A stretch of 14,610 bases of DNA. It comes from Treponema sp. (GTDB taxonomy: Bacteria; Spirochaetota; Spirochaetia; Treponematales; Breznakiellaceae). A program made the translations under genes and the position numbers. The notes under the pieces are model-generated. The model ran no database searches, was not told the DNA's origin, and worked only from the letters and a program-made list of their open reading frames with translations. Below, one piece after another: positions 1 through 6,908 of this stretch (its first letter is position 1; every line of letters starts with the position of its first letter). The stretch covers positions 1-14,610 of the forward strand of contig JAISAN010000245.1 in assembly GCA_031266635.1 (NCBI GenBank), in the 5' to 3' direction.

Positions 1-1875
1 CTCTACTCAAACCGGGAGATATTCCTGCGGGAACTGGTTTCCAACGCGTCGGACGCCCTGGACAAACTCAAGTACCTCACCGTGGCGGACGATGCCTATA
101 AATCCATCAGTTTTGACCCCCGGATCGATATTTCCTTTTTCAAAGATCCGGACAAGCCCGGCAACTCGACCCTCACCGTTTCCGATAACGGCATCGGCAT
201 GAACGAGGCGGATTTGGTCGAGTCCCTGGGAACCATCGCCCGGTCGGGGACCAAAGCCTTTCTGGAAAAACTGACCGCCGACGCGAAAAAGGACTCCAAC
301 CTCATCGGCCAGTTCGGGGTGGGGTTTTATTCGGCCTTTATGGCGGCGGACCGGATCGAGGTTTTAAGCCGCAAGGCCGGGGAAGAAGCGGCCTGGAAGT
401 GGACCAGCGAAGGGAAGGACAACTACGACATTGAAAGCGCCCAGCGGGACAGCCAGGGCACGACGGTGATCCTCTACCTCACCGAAGAAGGGGCCGAATA
501 CGCCAACCGCTGGTCTATCGAGGACATTATCAAACGGTACCCCAACCATGTGGCCTTCCCCATCTACCTTACCTATGACGAAAAAGAATACGATGACAAA
601 GGCAAGGAAAAGGGCAGCAAAACAAAAACCGACCGGATCAATTCCGGCACGGCCCTTTGGCGGCGGGCCAAAACGGAGCTCAAGGACGAGGACTATACCG
701 AATTTTACCAGCAGCTCGGCCACGATACCGAAGCGCCCCTCTTCCATATTCACACCCGGGCAGAGGGAACCCTGGAATACACCACCCTCTTTTATGTGCC
801 GAAAAAGGCCCCCTTCGATATGTACAACATGGATTACAAACCGGGGGTCAAACTCTACGTGCGGCGGGTTTTCATCACCGATGACGACAAGGAACTGATG
901 CCCACCTGGCTCCGGTTTGTCCGGGGGGTCATCGACTCCGAAGACCTGCCCCTGAACGTAAGCCGGGAAATTCTCCAGCAGAACAAGATCCTCCTCAACA
1001 TCAAAAACGCCTCGGTTAAAAAGCTCCTCTCGGAATTCAAAAGCCTGGCGGACAAGGCCGCCGCGGGCGACGGGGAGGCGAAGGAAACATGGGAGACCTT
1101 TATCGGCCAGTTCAACCGCCCTCTTAAGGAAGGGCTCTACCAGGATTTTGCCAGCCGGGAGGCCATTCAGGATCTGGTGCGGTTCAAAAGTACCGCCGCG
1201 GAGGGCTGGACCAGCTTTGCGGACTATGTGTCCCGGATGAAAAGCGATCAGAAAAACATCTACTATATTACCGGGGGGGATGAAAAAACCCTCCGGGCCT
1301 CGCCGCTCCTGGAGGCCTATAAAGCCCGGGAGATAGAAGTCCTCATCATGGACGACGAGATCGACGACATCGTGATCCCTTCGCTCCATTCCTACCGGAA
1401 GGAAACTCCCGGCGCCGACGGCAAGACCGAAAGCCAGTCCTGGGAACTGAAAGCGGTGAACCGGGCAGGCGCCGACGAGGAACTGGGGGAAAAGAAGGAC
1501 AAGGCCGCGGAGAAGGAAGCGAAGCCCGTTATCGAAAAGATCAAAAAGGCCCTGGGAGACCGGGTAAAGGACGTAAAACTTTCCCGCCGCCTCCACGACT
1601 CCCCCTCTTGCATTGTGGCGGACGAAAACGATCCCAGCATCCAGATGGCCCAGATGCTCAAGGCCATGGGCCAAACTGAAATGCCCGATGTTAAACCGAT
1701 TCTGGAGGTCAACGGCGATCACCCCATTGTGGCGGGCCTCAAGAATACCGAAGACGAAGCGCGGATCGCCGATGTGGCGGGGGTTCTGCTGGATCAGGCC
1801 CTTTTGGTGGAAGGGGTGAAGATCAAGGACCCCGCGGACTTTGTGAAGCGATTGAACCGGCTGCTGTCGAGCTAA
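1..1875 (+). CDS. htpG: Molecular chaperone HtpG (Hsp90 family), 5'-truncated by window edge
   Basis: Cytosolic ATP-dependent Hsp90 chaperone. The reading frame is open from base 1, and its first residues (LYSNREIFLRELVSNASDAL) are the conserved first helix of the Hsp90 ATPase domain. By comparison with E. coli HtpG only about 20-25 N-terminal residues lie upstream. An in-frame GTG at 82 is an internal valine codon, not the start. ATP-site motifs seen are SDNGIGM, GTIARSGTKAF and GQFGVGFYSAFM. The middle domain carries RRVFITDDDKELMPTWLRFVRG and DLPLNVSREILQ, the Hsp90 signature around the catalytic arginine. The C-terminal dimerisation domain ends in DFVKRLNRLLSS. About 624 codons are present, as expected for the full family length minus the missing tip. 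The 3' end is the first unit of a 55-bp tandem repeat (see 1837-1985). Confidence 0.97.
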   Translation, partial: LYSNREIFLRELVSNASDALDKLKYLTVADDAYKSISFDPRIDISFFKDPDKPGNSTLTVSDNGIGMNEADLVESLGTIARSGTKAFLEKLTADAKKDSNLIGQFGVGFYSAFMAADRIEVLSRKAGEEAAWKWTSEGKDNYDIESAQRDSQGTTVILYLTEEGAEYANRWSIEDIIKRYPNHVAFPIYLTYDEKEYDDKGKEKGSKTKTDRINSGTALWRRAKTELKDEDYTEFYQQLGHDTEAPLFHIHTRAEGTLEYTTLFYVPKKAPFDMYNMDYKPGVKLYVRRVFITDDDKELMPTWLRFVRGVIDSEDLPLNVSREILQQNKILLNIKNASVKKLLSEFKSLADKAAAGDGEAKETWETFIGQFNRPLKEGLYQDFASREAIQDLVRFKSTAAEGWTSFADYVSRMKSDQKNIYYITGGDEKTLRASPLLEAYKAREIEVLIMDDEIDDIVIPSLHSYRKETPGADGKTESQSWELKAVNRAGADEELGEKKDKAAEKEAKPVIEKIKKALGDRVKDVKLSRRLHDSPSCIVADENDPSIQMAQMLKAMGQTEMPDVKPILEVNGDHPIVAGLKNTEDEARIADVAGVLLDQALLVEGVKIKDPADFVKRLNRLLSS

Positions 1876-1985
1876 GCGTACAAAGTCCGTTGACTTTGTA
1901 AAAAGGCTGAACCGGCTGCTGTCAAGCTAAGCGAGTAAAGTCCGTTGACTTTGCGAAGCGGCTGAACCGGCTGCTGTCGAGCTAG
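1837..1985 (+). repeat. 55-bp tandem repeat made of the htpG C-terminal tail, three copies
   Basis: The last 39 bases of htpG (1837-1875) recur at 1892-1930 and 1947-1985, an exact 55-bp period, separated by 16-bp spacers that share AAAGTCCGTT. Each copy translates to DF(V/A)KRLNRLLSS followed by a stop. Copy 2 differs from copy 1 at six bases, all synonymous (GTG/GTA, AAG/AAA, CGA/AGG, TTG/CTG, TCG/TCA). Copy 3 differs from copy 1 at four bases, with one replacement (V to A) and TAA changed to TAG. Each spacer junction forms a small perfect hairpin, AAAGTC-CGTT-GACTTT, at 1882-1897 and 1937-1952. Copies 2 and 3 lie beyond the htpG stop and are not in an open frame of their own. Confidence 0.9.
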
Positions 1986-2030
1986 CAGGTTGATTGGGCT
2001 AAAAAGCGGGATAAGCAAATGAGGAATTTA

Positions 2031-2130
2031 CCGCAAAGATCGCCAAGATTACGCAAAGGACACAAAGAATAGGGGTTTCTTTGCGATTGCGAACCTACGG
2101 TTCGATGCGTCTTCTTTGCGCCCTTTGCGG
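2031..2130. repeat. Imperfect inverted repeat with CGCAAAG motifs between convergent genes
   Basis: The arm CGCAAAGGACACAAAGAA at 2052-2069 pairs with 2112-2129 at 16 of 18 positions. Inside the loop a second perfect hairpin, CGAACC-TAC-GGTTCG, lies at 2090-2104. An extra CCGCAAAG at 2031-2038 repeats the arm motif. The element sits between htpG (+) and the LRR lipoprotein gene (-), where a bidirectional terminator or a dispersed intergenic repeat would be expected, but there is no clean T-run after the stem. The flank 1986-2030 shows nothing else recognisable, and no gene is seen in 1876-2155. Confidence 0.6.
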
Positions 2131-2155
2131 TTTCCGAACAGATCTATTACCAAAA

Positions 2156-3919
2156 TTACGGGACAAGCGGACCCGGCAGGGGTTTTACCAGTTCTTTCAA
2201 ACCGGACCAATTGGGCAGGGCGGTATTTTTATAGGTATCCGCGGCGTCCGGCGGCACAAAAATAACCCCGGTCTGGGAGAAACTGGTACTTCTAAAAACA
2301 TTTGTTTCCAGTTCAGGCGGGGTTGACCCAAATACCAGATATGAAAGGGCCGTGTCTTCTTCAAAAGCGCCGCTGTCGATTTTTGTAAGCGAGGGAAGGC
2401 TTACGGATTTCAAAGCGGTACATCTTCTAAACGCCAGGCCGCCCACGGTCAGCACATTCGGCAGGAATATACCGGTAAGGCTGGTACAGCCGTACACCGC
2501 GTATTTGCCCAGCGCGGTCAACCGGGGGACGTACAATGTTTTCAGGGCGATACACCCGGCAAACGCGCCGGAAGCATTATCGTTGGCGTCAACAACCGTT
2601 TCCAATGCCGGGGCAAAAACAGTTTCCAGTTGTCCGCAGTTTTTGAAAACGGAAGTATTAATTTTGCTGACCCTGGGCAGTACCGCCGACTTCAAACTCT
2701 CATACCCGGAAAAACCGTTGGAGTTAATTTCGGTAACGCTGTCCGGCAAAATCAGCGAAACAATGTTTACCCGGTTTGCCAGCCTAGAGGTTGACGCCGC
2801 AATCAAATTCGTACCCGTACATTCCCGCAAGTCCAGAGTAACATACCGGTTCAGTACATCATACAGGGTTTTTAATGTCTCCCCGGTTTCTCCGGTTTTC
2901 GTACTGATTGAAAGATCCACCCCGGTAATTTTTACCGGATAGGGATTGGCAACGGTGTTTTCCGGGAGACCGTCCAGATATACTTTCAATTCACCGGTGG
3001 ATGAGAATTCCCGGGGTTCAGGAAAGGCGGCGGCGGAAATATTGACACTTCCGGTTTCCAGACCCGGATAGATGTGTACCAGTTCCGCGGAACCGGTATC
3101 CACATGGTGAGACAGAAAACGGGATTCCATCCGGTAGGTTCCCACCGGCAGAGAGATCTTTTGAGTCTCCGCACCGGCGCCGGTTAAATCAACATACGCA
3201 TAGGGAATAAAATCGCCGCCGCTTATCCTCGCGGATACCATCAACACCGCTCCCCAGACTTTTTCGCCGGGATACTCGATATTCCAGGATAAAAAGCCCG
3301 GTTCTCCGCTTTCAGTTACCGGTGTATCGGGTACAAGCACCAGCGTTTCCGCTCCGTCTTCGGGAATAATTACCCGATCCGTTCCGTAAATCACCTCCAG
3401 CGGCGGCTGCCCGGCGCCCTTTTCCAGAAGCCCATAGGCATGGATTTCCCACTCCCCGGCATCCAAAACAAGGGCAAGCTCCTCATCCGCGTCAAGGTAA
3501 CGGCTTTCCGCGGTCTTGCCGTCTTCCCCGGAAAAATCCAGGCGATATTGTGTGATACCGCTCAGATTCGGATATGCCCCTTCTTCCGGATTTTCTATCC
3601 CGCCAATACGGATACTCAGTGTTCCCGGAATCGGGGTTTGTCCGGTTTCATTCCCCCCGCCGGGCTCCTCTCCGGGTTCCCCGCCGGGTTCTTCGCCGGT
3701 ATTCCCGCCATCCCCGTTTTCCGGCGTCTCCTGCTCTTCGCCGGAGTCCCGCGGATCTTCTGTACCGTCCTCATGTTCCGGTAATTCCCGGATCGGCGGG
3801 CCGGAAACCGGTTCCGTCAGGTCCGTTCCCGCCAGAGGGGAACAAGCGGAAAAAACAAGGAACAGCAGGGCTGTACTTCCCCAAACCGTAAAATTAAAGA
3901 ACCGAAAATTTACACGCAT
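2156..3919 (-). CDS. BspA-like leucine-rich-repeat lipoprotein, 587 aa
   Basis: Predicted exported lipoprotein. The chosen start is the ATG at 3919: GGAGG lies 6 bases upstream and the protein then begins with a lipoprotein signal peptide (MRVNFRFF, hydrophobic core, lipobox LVFSAC, acylated Cys at residue 26). A TTG at 3976 would add 19 residues but has no ribosome binding site. Residues about 45-98 are a low-complexity Pro/Glu/Gly/Asp linker. Residues about 99-340 may hold beta-sandwich-like domains, with no family I can name. Residues about 384-545 are LRR_5/BspA-type repeats (LxxVxLPxxLxxIxxxAFxxCxxL, for example SLILPDSVTEINSNGFSGYESLK). Such proteins are common in treponemes and often surface-exposed; a binding role is an inference. 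A TATATA -10-like box precedes the ribosome binding site, without a clear -35. It is divergent from the MATE gene. Confidence 0.85.
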   Translation of the reverse strand: MRVNFRFFNFTVWGSTALLFLVFSACSPLAGTDLTEPVSGPPIRELPEHEDGTEDPRDSGEEQETPENGDGGNTGEEPGGEPGEEPGGGNETGQTPIPGTLSIRIGGIENPEEGAYPNLSGITQYRLDFSGEDGKTAESRYLDADEELALVLDAGEWEIHAYGLLEKGAGQPPLEVIYGTDRVIIPEDGAETLVLVPDTPVTESGEPGFLSWNIEYPGEKVWGAVLMVSARISGGDFIPYAYVDLTGAGAETQKISLPVGTYRMESRFLSHHVDTGSAELVHIYPGLETGSVNISAAAFPEPREFSSTGELKVYLDGLPENTVANPYPVKITGVDLSISTKTGETGETLKTLYDVLNRYVTLDLRECTGTNLIAASTSRLANRVNIVSLILPDSVTEINSNGFSGYESLKSAVLPRVSKINTSVFKNCGQLETVFAPALETVVDANDNASGAFAGCIALKTLYVPRLTALGKYAVYGCTSLTGIFLPNVLTVGGLAFRRCTALKSVSLPSLTKIDSGAFEEDTALSYLVFGSTPPELETNVFRSTSFSQTGVIFVPPDAADTYKNTALPNWSGLKELVKPLPGPLVP

Positions 3920-3981
3920 AATTGCCTCCGTTTTATATATGGGGCAAAGCCGCTGTTTTGCTTTAATTAAAAACAAAAAAA

Positions 3982-5409
3982 ATGTATGCTGTTCAAATAG
4001 AGATGAAAAACAAGGCCCCGGAATCGGCAGACCGGGAAGATAAAAAATTTACCCGCATGACTACCGCTCCGGTTGAGCGCTTGGTGTGCGGTTTAGCGGG
4101 TCCCGGAATTGTGATTAATCTAATCTCCGGACTTTATAATATGGCGGATACCTATTTTGTCAGCTCCCTGGGAACCAGTGCGGCCGGGGCGGTTGGTATT
4201 GCCTATCCGCTTATGTCAATTATCCAGGCACTGGGGTTCTTTTTTGGACAGGGTTCGGGGAATTTTATTTCCCGGGCCCTGGGCGCCCGGCGGCATAACG
4301 AAGCCCGGCAAATGGCGGCCACCGGATTTTTTACCGCCCTCCTAATCATCGCCGCCCTGGCCGGGCTGGGGCTTGCTATGCTCCCATCCCTGGCGCGGCT
4401 TCTGGGCGCCACTGAGACCATACTCCCCTACGCGGTAGAATATATCCGTTTTATCCTCGTCGCCGCCCCGGCTCTGGCCGCTTCCATGATCTTGAACCAG
4501 ATACTCCGTTTTCAGGGAAGCGCCATGTATTCCATGATCGGCATGGTTGCCGGGGCAATACTCAACATCTTTCTGGACCCCCTGTTTATCTTTGTGTTCG
4601 GCCTTGGCATACGGGGAGCCTCCCTGGCAACCTGTTTGAGCCAGCTTGTAAGCTGCGGCATATTATTGATCGGCTGTTCCCTGAAGGGGAATATTTCCAT
4701 CCAATTTCAAAATTTTTCCCCTGCCCGGTCAAATTACCGGGAAATCATCCGGGGCGGTATTCCCGCCCTTCTGCGGCAGGGGCTGATGAGCGTTTCAACC
4801 ATTGTAACCAACCATTTCTCGCGGGCCTATGGGGACGCGGCTATCGCGGCCATATCAATAGTAAACCGGCTGTTTATGTTTGCCAGTTCCGCGATGCTGG
4901 GTTTCGGCCAGGGCTTTCAGCCGGTCTGCGGTTTTAACTACGGGGCCAGGAAGTACAACCGGGTAAAAAAGGCCTTTTGGTTTTGTGTAAAATTATCGTC
5001 CGCGGGGTTGCTGCTTATTGGGGCGCTGATGATGCTATTTTCCCCCCGGATAATCGCCCTGTTCCGCAAAGATGATCCGGAGGTACTCCGTATCGGCATA
5101 CTTGCCCTGCGTCTGCGCTGTATCGGCCTTCCCTTCAATGGGTGGATTGTGATGAGTACCATGATGACCCAGACTATCGGCAAGCCGGTGGAAGCGAGCC
5201 TGCTTTCTATGGCCCGGCAGGGTCTTTTTCTTATTCCCGCCCTGTTTATTTTTACCCCCCTTTTGGGCCTCCTGGGTATTCAGATAAGCCCGGTCATCGC
5301 CAATATCGCCGCTTTCTTCTTTGCCATCCCGCTGGTAAGCGGCATATTGCGGAATATGCGGGAAACGCCGGCAGGCGGGCTTCCGGGTATCAAAGCCCGC
5401 GGCGAATGA
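3982..5409 (+). CDS. MATE family efflux transporter
   Basis: Inner-membrane multidrug/toxin extrusion transporter, expected to export organic cations or other small molecules using a Na+ or H+ gradient. The 475 residues contain about 12 hydrophobic segments in two related halves, the normal MATE length. Family signatures seen are MADTYFVSSLG (54-64), GQGSGNFISRALGARR (89-104), NIFLDPLFIFVFGLGIRGA (195-213) and GFGQGFQPVCGFNYGARK (307-324). It is closer in appearance to the MepA/DinF-like branch than to NorM; this is a visual judgement. The start is uncertain: ATG 3982 has no ribosome binding site, and ATG 4003 and ATG 4057 are in-frame alternatives that also lack good ones. It is divergent from the lipoprotein gene, with 62 bp between the two chosen starts. 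Substrate unknown. Confidence 0.9.
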   Translation: MYAVQIEMKNKAPESADREDKKFTRMTTAPVERLVCGLAGPGIVINLISGLYNMADTYFVSSLGTSAAGAVGIAYPLMSIIQALGFFFGQGSGNFISRALGARRHNEARQMAATGFFTALLIIAALAGLGLAMLPSLARLLGATETILPYAVEYIRFILVAAPALAASMILNQILRFQGSAMYSMIGMVAGAILNIFLDPLFIFVFGLGIRGASLATCLSQLVSCGILLIGCSLKGNISIQFQNFSPARSNYREIIRGGIPALLRQGLMSVSTIVTNHFSRAYGDAAIAAISIVNRLFMFASSAMLGFGQGFQPVCGFNYGARKYNRVKKAFWFCVKLSSAGLLLIGALMMLFSPRIIALFRKDDPEVLRIGILALRLRCIGLPFNGWIVMSTMMTQTIGKPVEASLLSMARQGLFLIPALFIFTPLLGLLGIQISPVIANIAAFFFAIPLVSGILRNMRETPAGGLPGIKARGE

Positions 5410-5423
5410 GATCACCGGATATC

Positions 5424-5452
5424 TTGAATAAAACTCCGCCAGGTTTTATAGT
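5424..5452 (+). promoter_or_regulatory. Predicted sigma-70 promoter for the pfk-larA-like operon
   Basis: TTGAAT at 5424-5429, a 17-bp spacer, then TATAGT at 5447-5452 (four and five matches to consensus). The predicted transcription start is about 5459, which places the inverted repeat 5460-5484 at the very 5' end of the message. Sequence match only. Confidence 0.5.
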
Positions 5453-5459
5453 TGAAGCT

Positions 5460-5484
5460 GTTCCAAAACTCCGAATTTTGGAAC
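5460..5484. promoter_or_regulatory. Perfect inverted repeat at the predicted +1 of the pfk transcript
   Basis: Arms GTTCCAAAA (5460-5468) and TTTTGGAAC (5476-5484) are perfectly complementary over 9 bp with a 7-nt loop. The element starts about 7 bp after the predicted -10 box. It could be a repressor operator, a 5' mRNA-stabilising hairpin, or a weak terminator for the MATE gene ending at 5409; a T-run does not follow directly. The operator or 5'-hairpin reading fits its position best, as an inference. Confidence 0.5.
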
Positions 5485-5528
5485 AAGCGCGGTTGTTTTT
5501 ACGTTTTTAAGGAGGCGCAGGGGTATTC

Positions 5529-6908
5529 ATGAGTGAATCCGAAATTGAAACAAAGACCGAACCCAAGGCGGAACCTGTTGATTTTTCCATTGAGGAATTG
5601 GGCAGGCGCAGTATCAAGTCGCCGCTGCACCTGTCCACCATCCTGGGTGATAAGATCGCCAATTATGTGACCGATGATCAGTTTGTCCGGCTGGATGTAG
5701 CGGTAAAACTGGGGGCCCAGCCGTCGATGAAGCGGCACCAGGCGCTGGAATGTGCGGGCCCCCGGGAGATGCTCTACTTTATGCCTGCCCATGTTCACGC
5801 GGGAATCGTAAGCTGCGGCGGCCTCTGTCCGGGGATCAACGATGTGATCCGGTCCATTGTCCGCTGCCTTTATTACCGTTACGGCGTTACCCGGATATCC
5901 GGAATCCGCTACGGCTACCTTGGCTTCCTGCCCGAGTACCAATACGGCATCAAACCCCTGGACGCCGATATTGTGGATGATATTCATAAACTGGGGGGAA
6001 CCTACCTGGGAAGCGCCCGGGGGGGCGGCAAAGAGGTGGACAAGATCGTGGACACCCTGGAACAGCTCAACATCAATATGCTTTTTACCATCGGCGGGGA
6101 CGGAACCCAGAAGGGTTCCCTGGATATTGCCGAGGAAATTGACCGGCGGAAGCTCAAGATCGCCATAGTGGGTATTCCCAAAACCGTGGACAATGATTTT
6201 ATCCTTATCGACCGGTCCTTTGGTTTTGATACGGCGGTATCCAAGGCGGTGGAAGTGGTGGCGGCGGCCCACATGGAGGCCAGTTCCGCCATCAACGGCA
6301 TTGGGCTGGTTAAGGTGATGGGCCGGGAATCAGGATTTATCGCCGCCCATACCGCCCTGGCAAGCCACGAGATCAACTTCGTTCTGATCCCCGAGATCCC
6401 CTTCAACCTGGAAGGTGATAACGGCTTTCTTAAACATCTGGCGGAGCGGCTCAAAAAGCGCAAACACGCGGTGATACTGGTGGCCGAGGGGGCCATGCAG
6501 GATCAGATCCTTACGGAACGGAAAACCGATGCCGGAGGAAACCTCAAACTGGCCGATGTGGGCACCTATCTCCGGGACCGGATTGTCAAATATTTTAACG
6601 AAAGGAAAATTGAGATCAACCTCAAGTATATCGACCCCAGTTACATTATCCGTTCCGCCCCGGCCAATCCCGGCGATTCCATCTATTGTGAACGGCTGGG
6701 AAACGCGGCGGTCCATGCCGCTATGGCGGGTAAAACCAAACTGATCATCGGCCTGGTGAACAATGAATTTGTCCACCTCCCCATTAAATCGGTTATTTCC
6801 CACCGCAACCATGTAGACCCCGAGGGAAACCTCTGGCGGGACACCCTGGACGCCACCCACCAGCCGGTGCTTATGACCAACAAACAAGATTACGAAAAAA
6901 ATGAGTAA
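5529..6908 (+). CDS. pfkA: 6-phosphofructokinase, probably ATP-dependent, spirochaete/trypanosome-type
   Basis: Phosphorylates fructose 6-phosphate to fructose 1,6-bisphosphate, the committed step of glycolysis, in the cytosol. The 459 residues match the longer PFK clade that includes the T. pallidum TP0108-type enzymes. Motifs: GGLCPGIND (97-105, nucleotide loop), GGDGT (189-193), PKTVDND (217-223, catalytic Asp), MGRESGF (264-270, sugar-phosphate binding), PEIPF (288-292). The phosphoryl-donor signature is mixed. Gly in GGDGT is typical of ATP enzymes, while Lys in PKTVDND is typical of pyrophosphate enzymes. This combination also occurs in ATP-dependent trypanosomal PFK, so ATP is the likelier donor. 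AAGGAGG at 5509-5515 lies 13 bases before the ATG, longer than usual, with a closer AGGGG at 5519-5523. The stop overlaps the next start by 8 bp. Confidence 0.9.
   Translation: MSESEIETKTEPKAEPVDFSIEELGRRSIKSPLHLSTILGDKIANYVTDDQFVRLDVAVKLGAQPSMKRHQALECAGPREMLYFMPAHVHAGIVSCGGLCPGINDVIRSIVRCLYYRYGVTRISGIRYGYLGFLPEYQYGIKPLDADIVDDIHKLGGTYLGSARGGGKEVDKIVDTLEQLNINMLFTIGGDGTQKGSLDIAEEIDRRKLKIAIVGIPKTVDNDFILIDRSFGFDTAVSKAVEVVAAAHMEASSAINGIGLVKVMGRESGFIAAHTALASHEINFVLIPEIPFNLEGDNGFLKHLAERLKKRKHAVILVAEGAMQDQILTERKTDAGGNLKLADVGTYLRDRIVKYFNERKIEINLKYIDPSYIIRSAPANPGDSIYCERLGNAAVHAAMAGKTKLIIGLVNNEFVHLPIKSVISHRNHVDPEGNLWRDTLDATHQPVLMTNKQDYEKNE

Noticed and set aside
364..1722. 452-codon ORF antisense to htpG
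   Set aside because: htpG is unmistakable in the other strand; the antisense protein has no family pattern and arises from GC-rich third positions.
2090..2110. GGTTCGAT at 2099-2106 resembling a tRNA T-loop
   Set aside because: No acceptor, D-arm or anticodon arm around it; it is half of a small hairpin.
3920..3976. TTG start extending the lipoprotein by 19 residues
   Set aside because: It would bury the lipoprotein signal peptide inside the protein and lacks a ribosome binding site; ATG 3919 has GGAGG.
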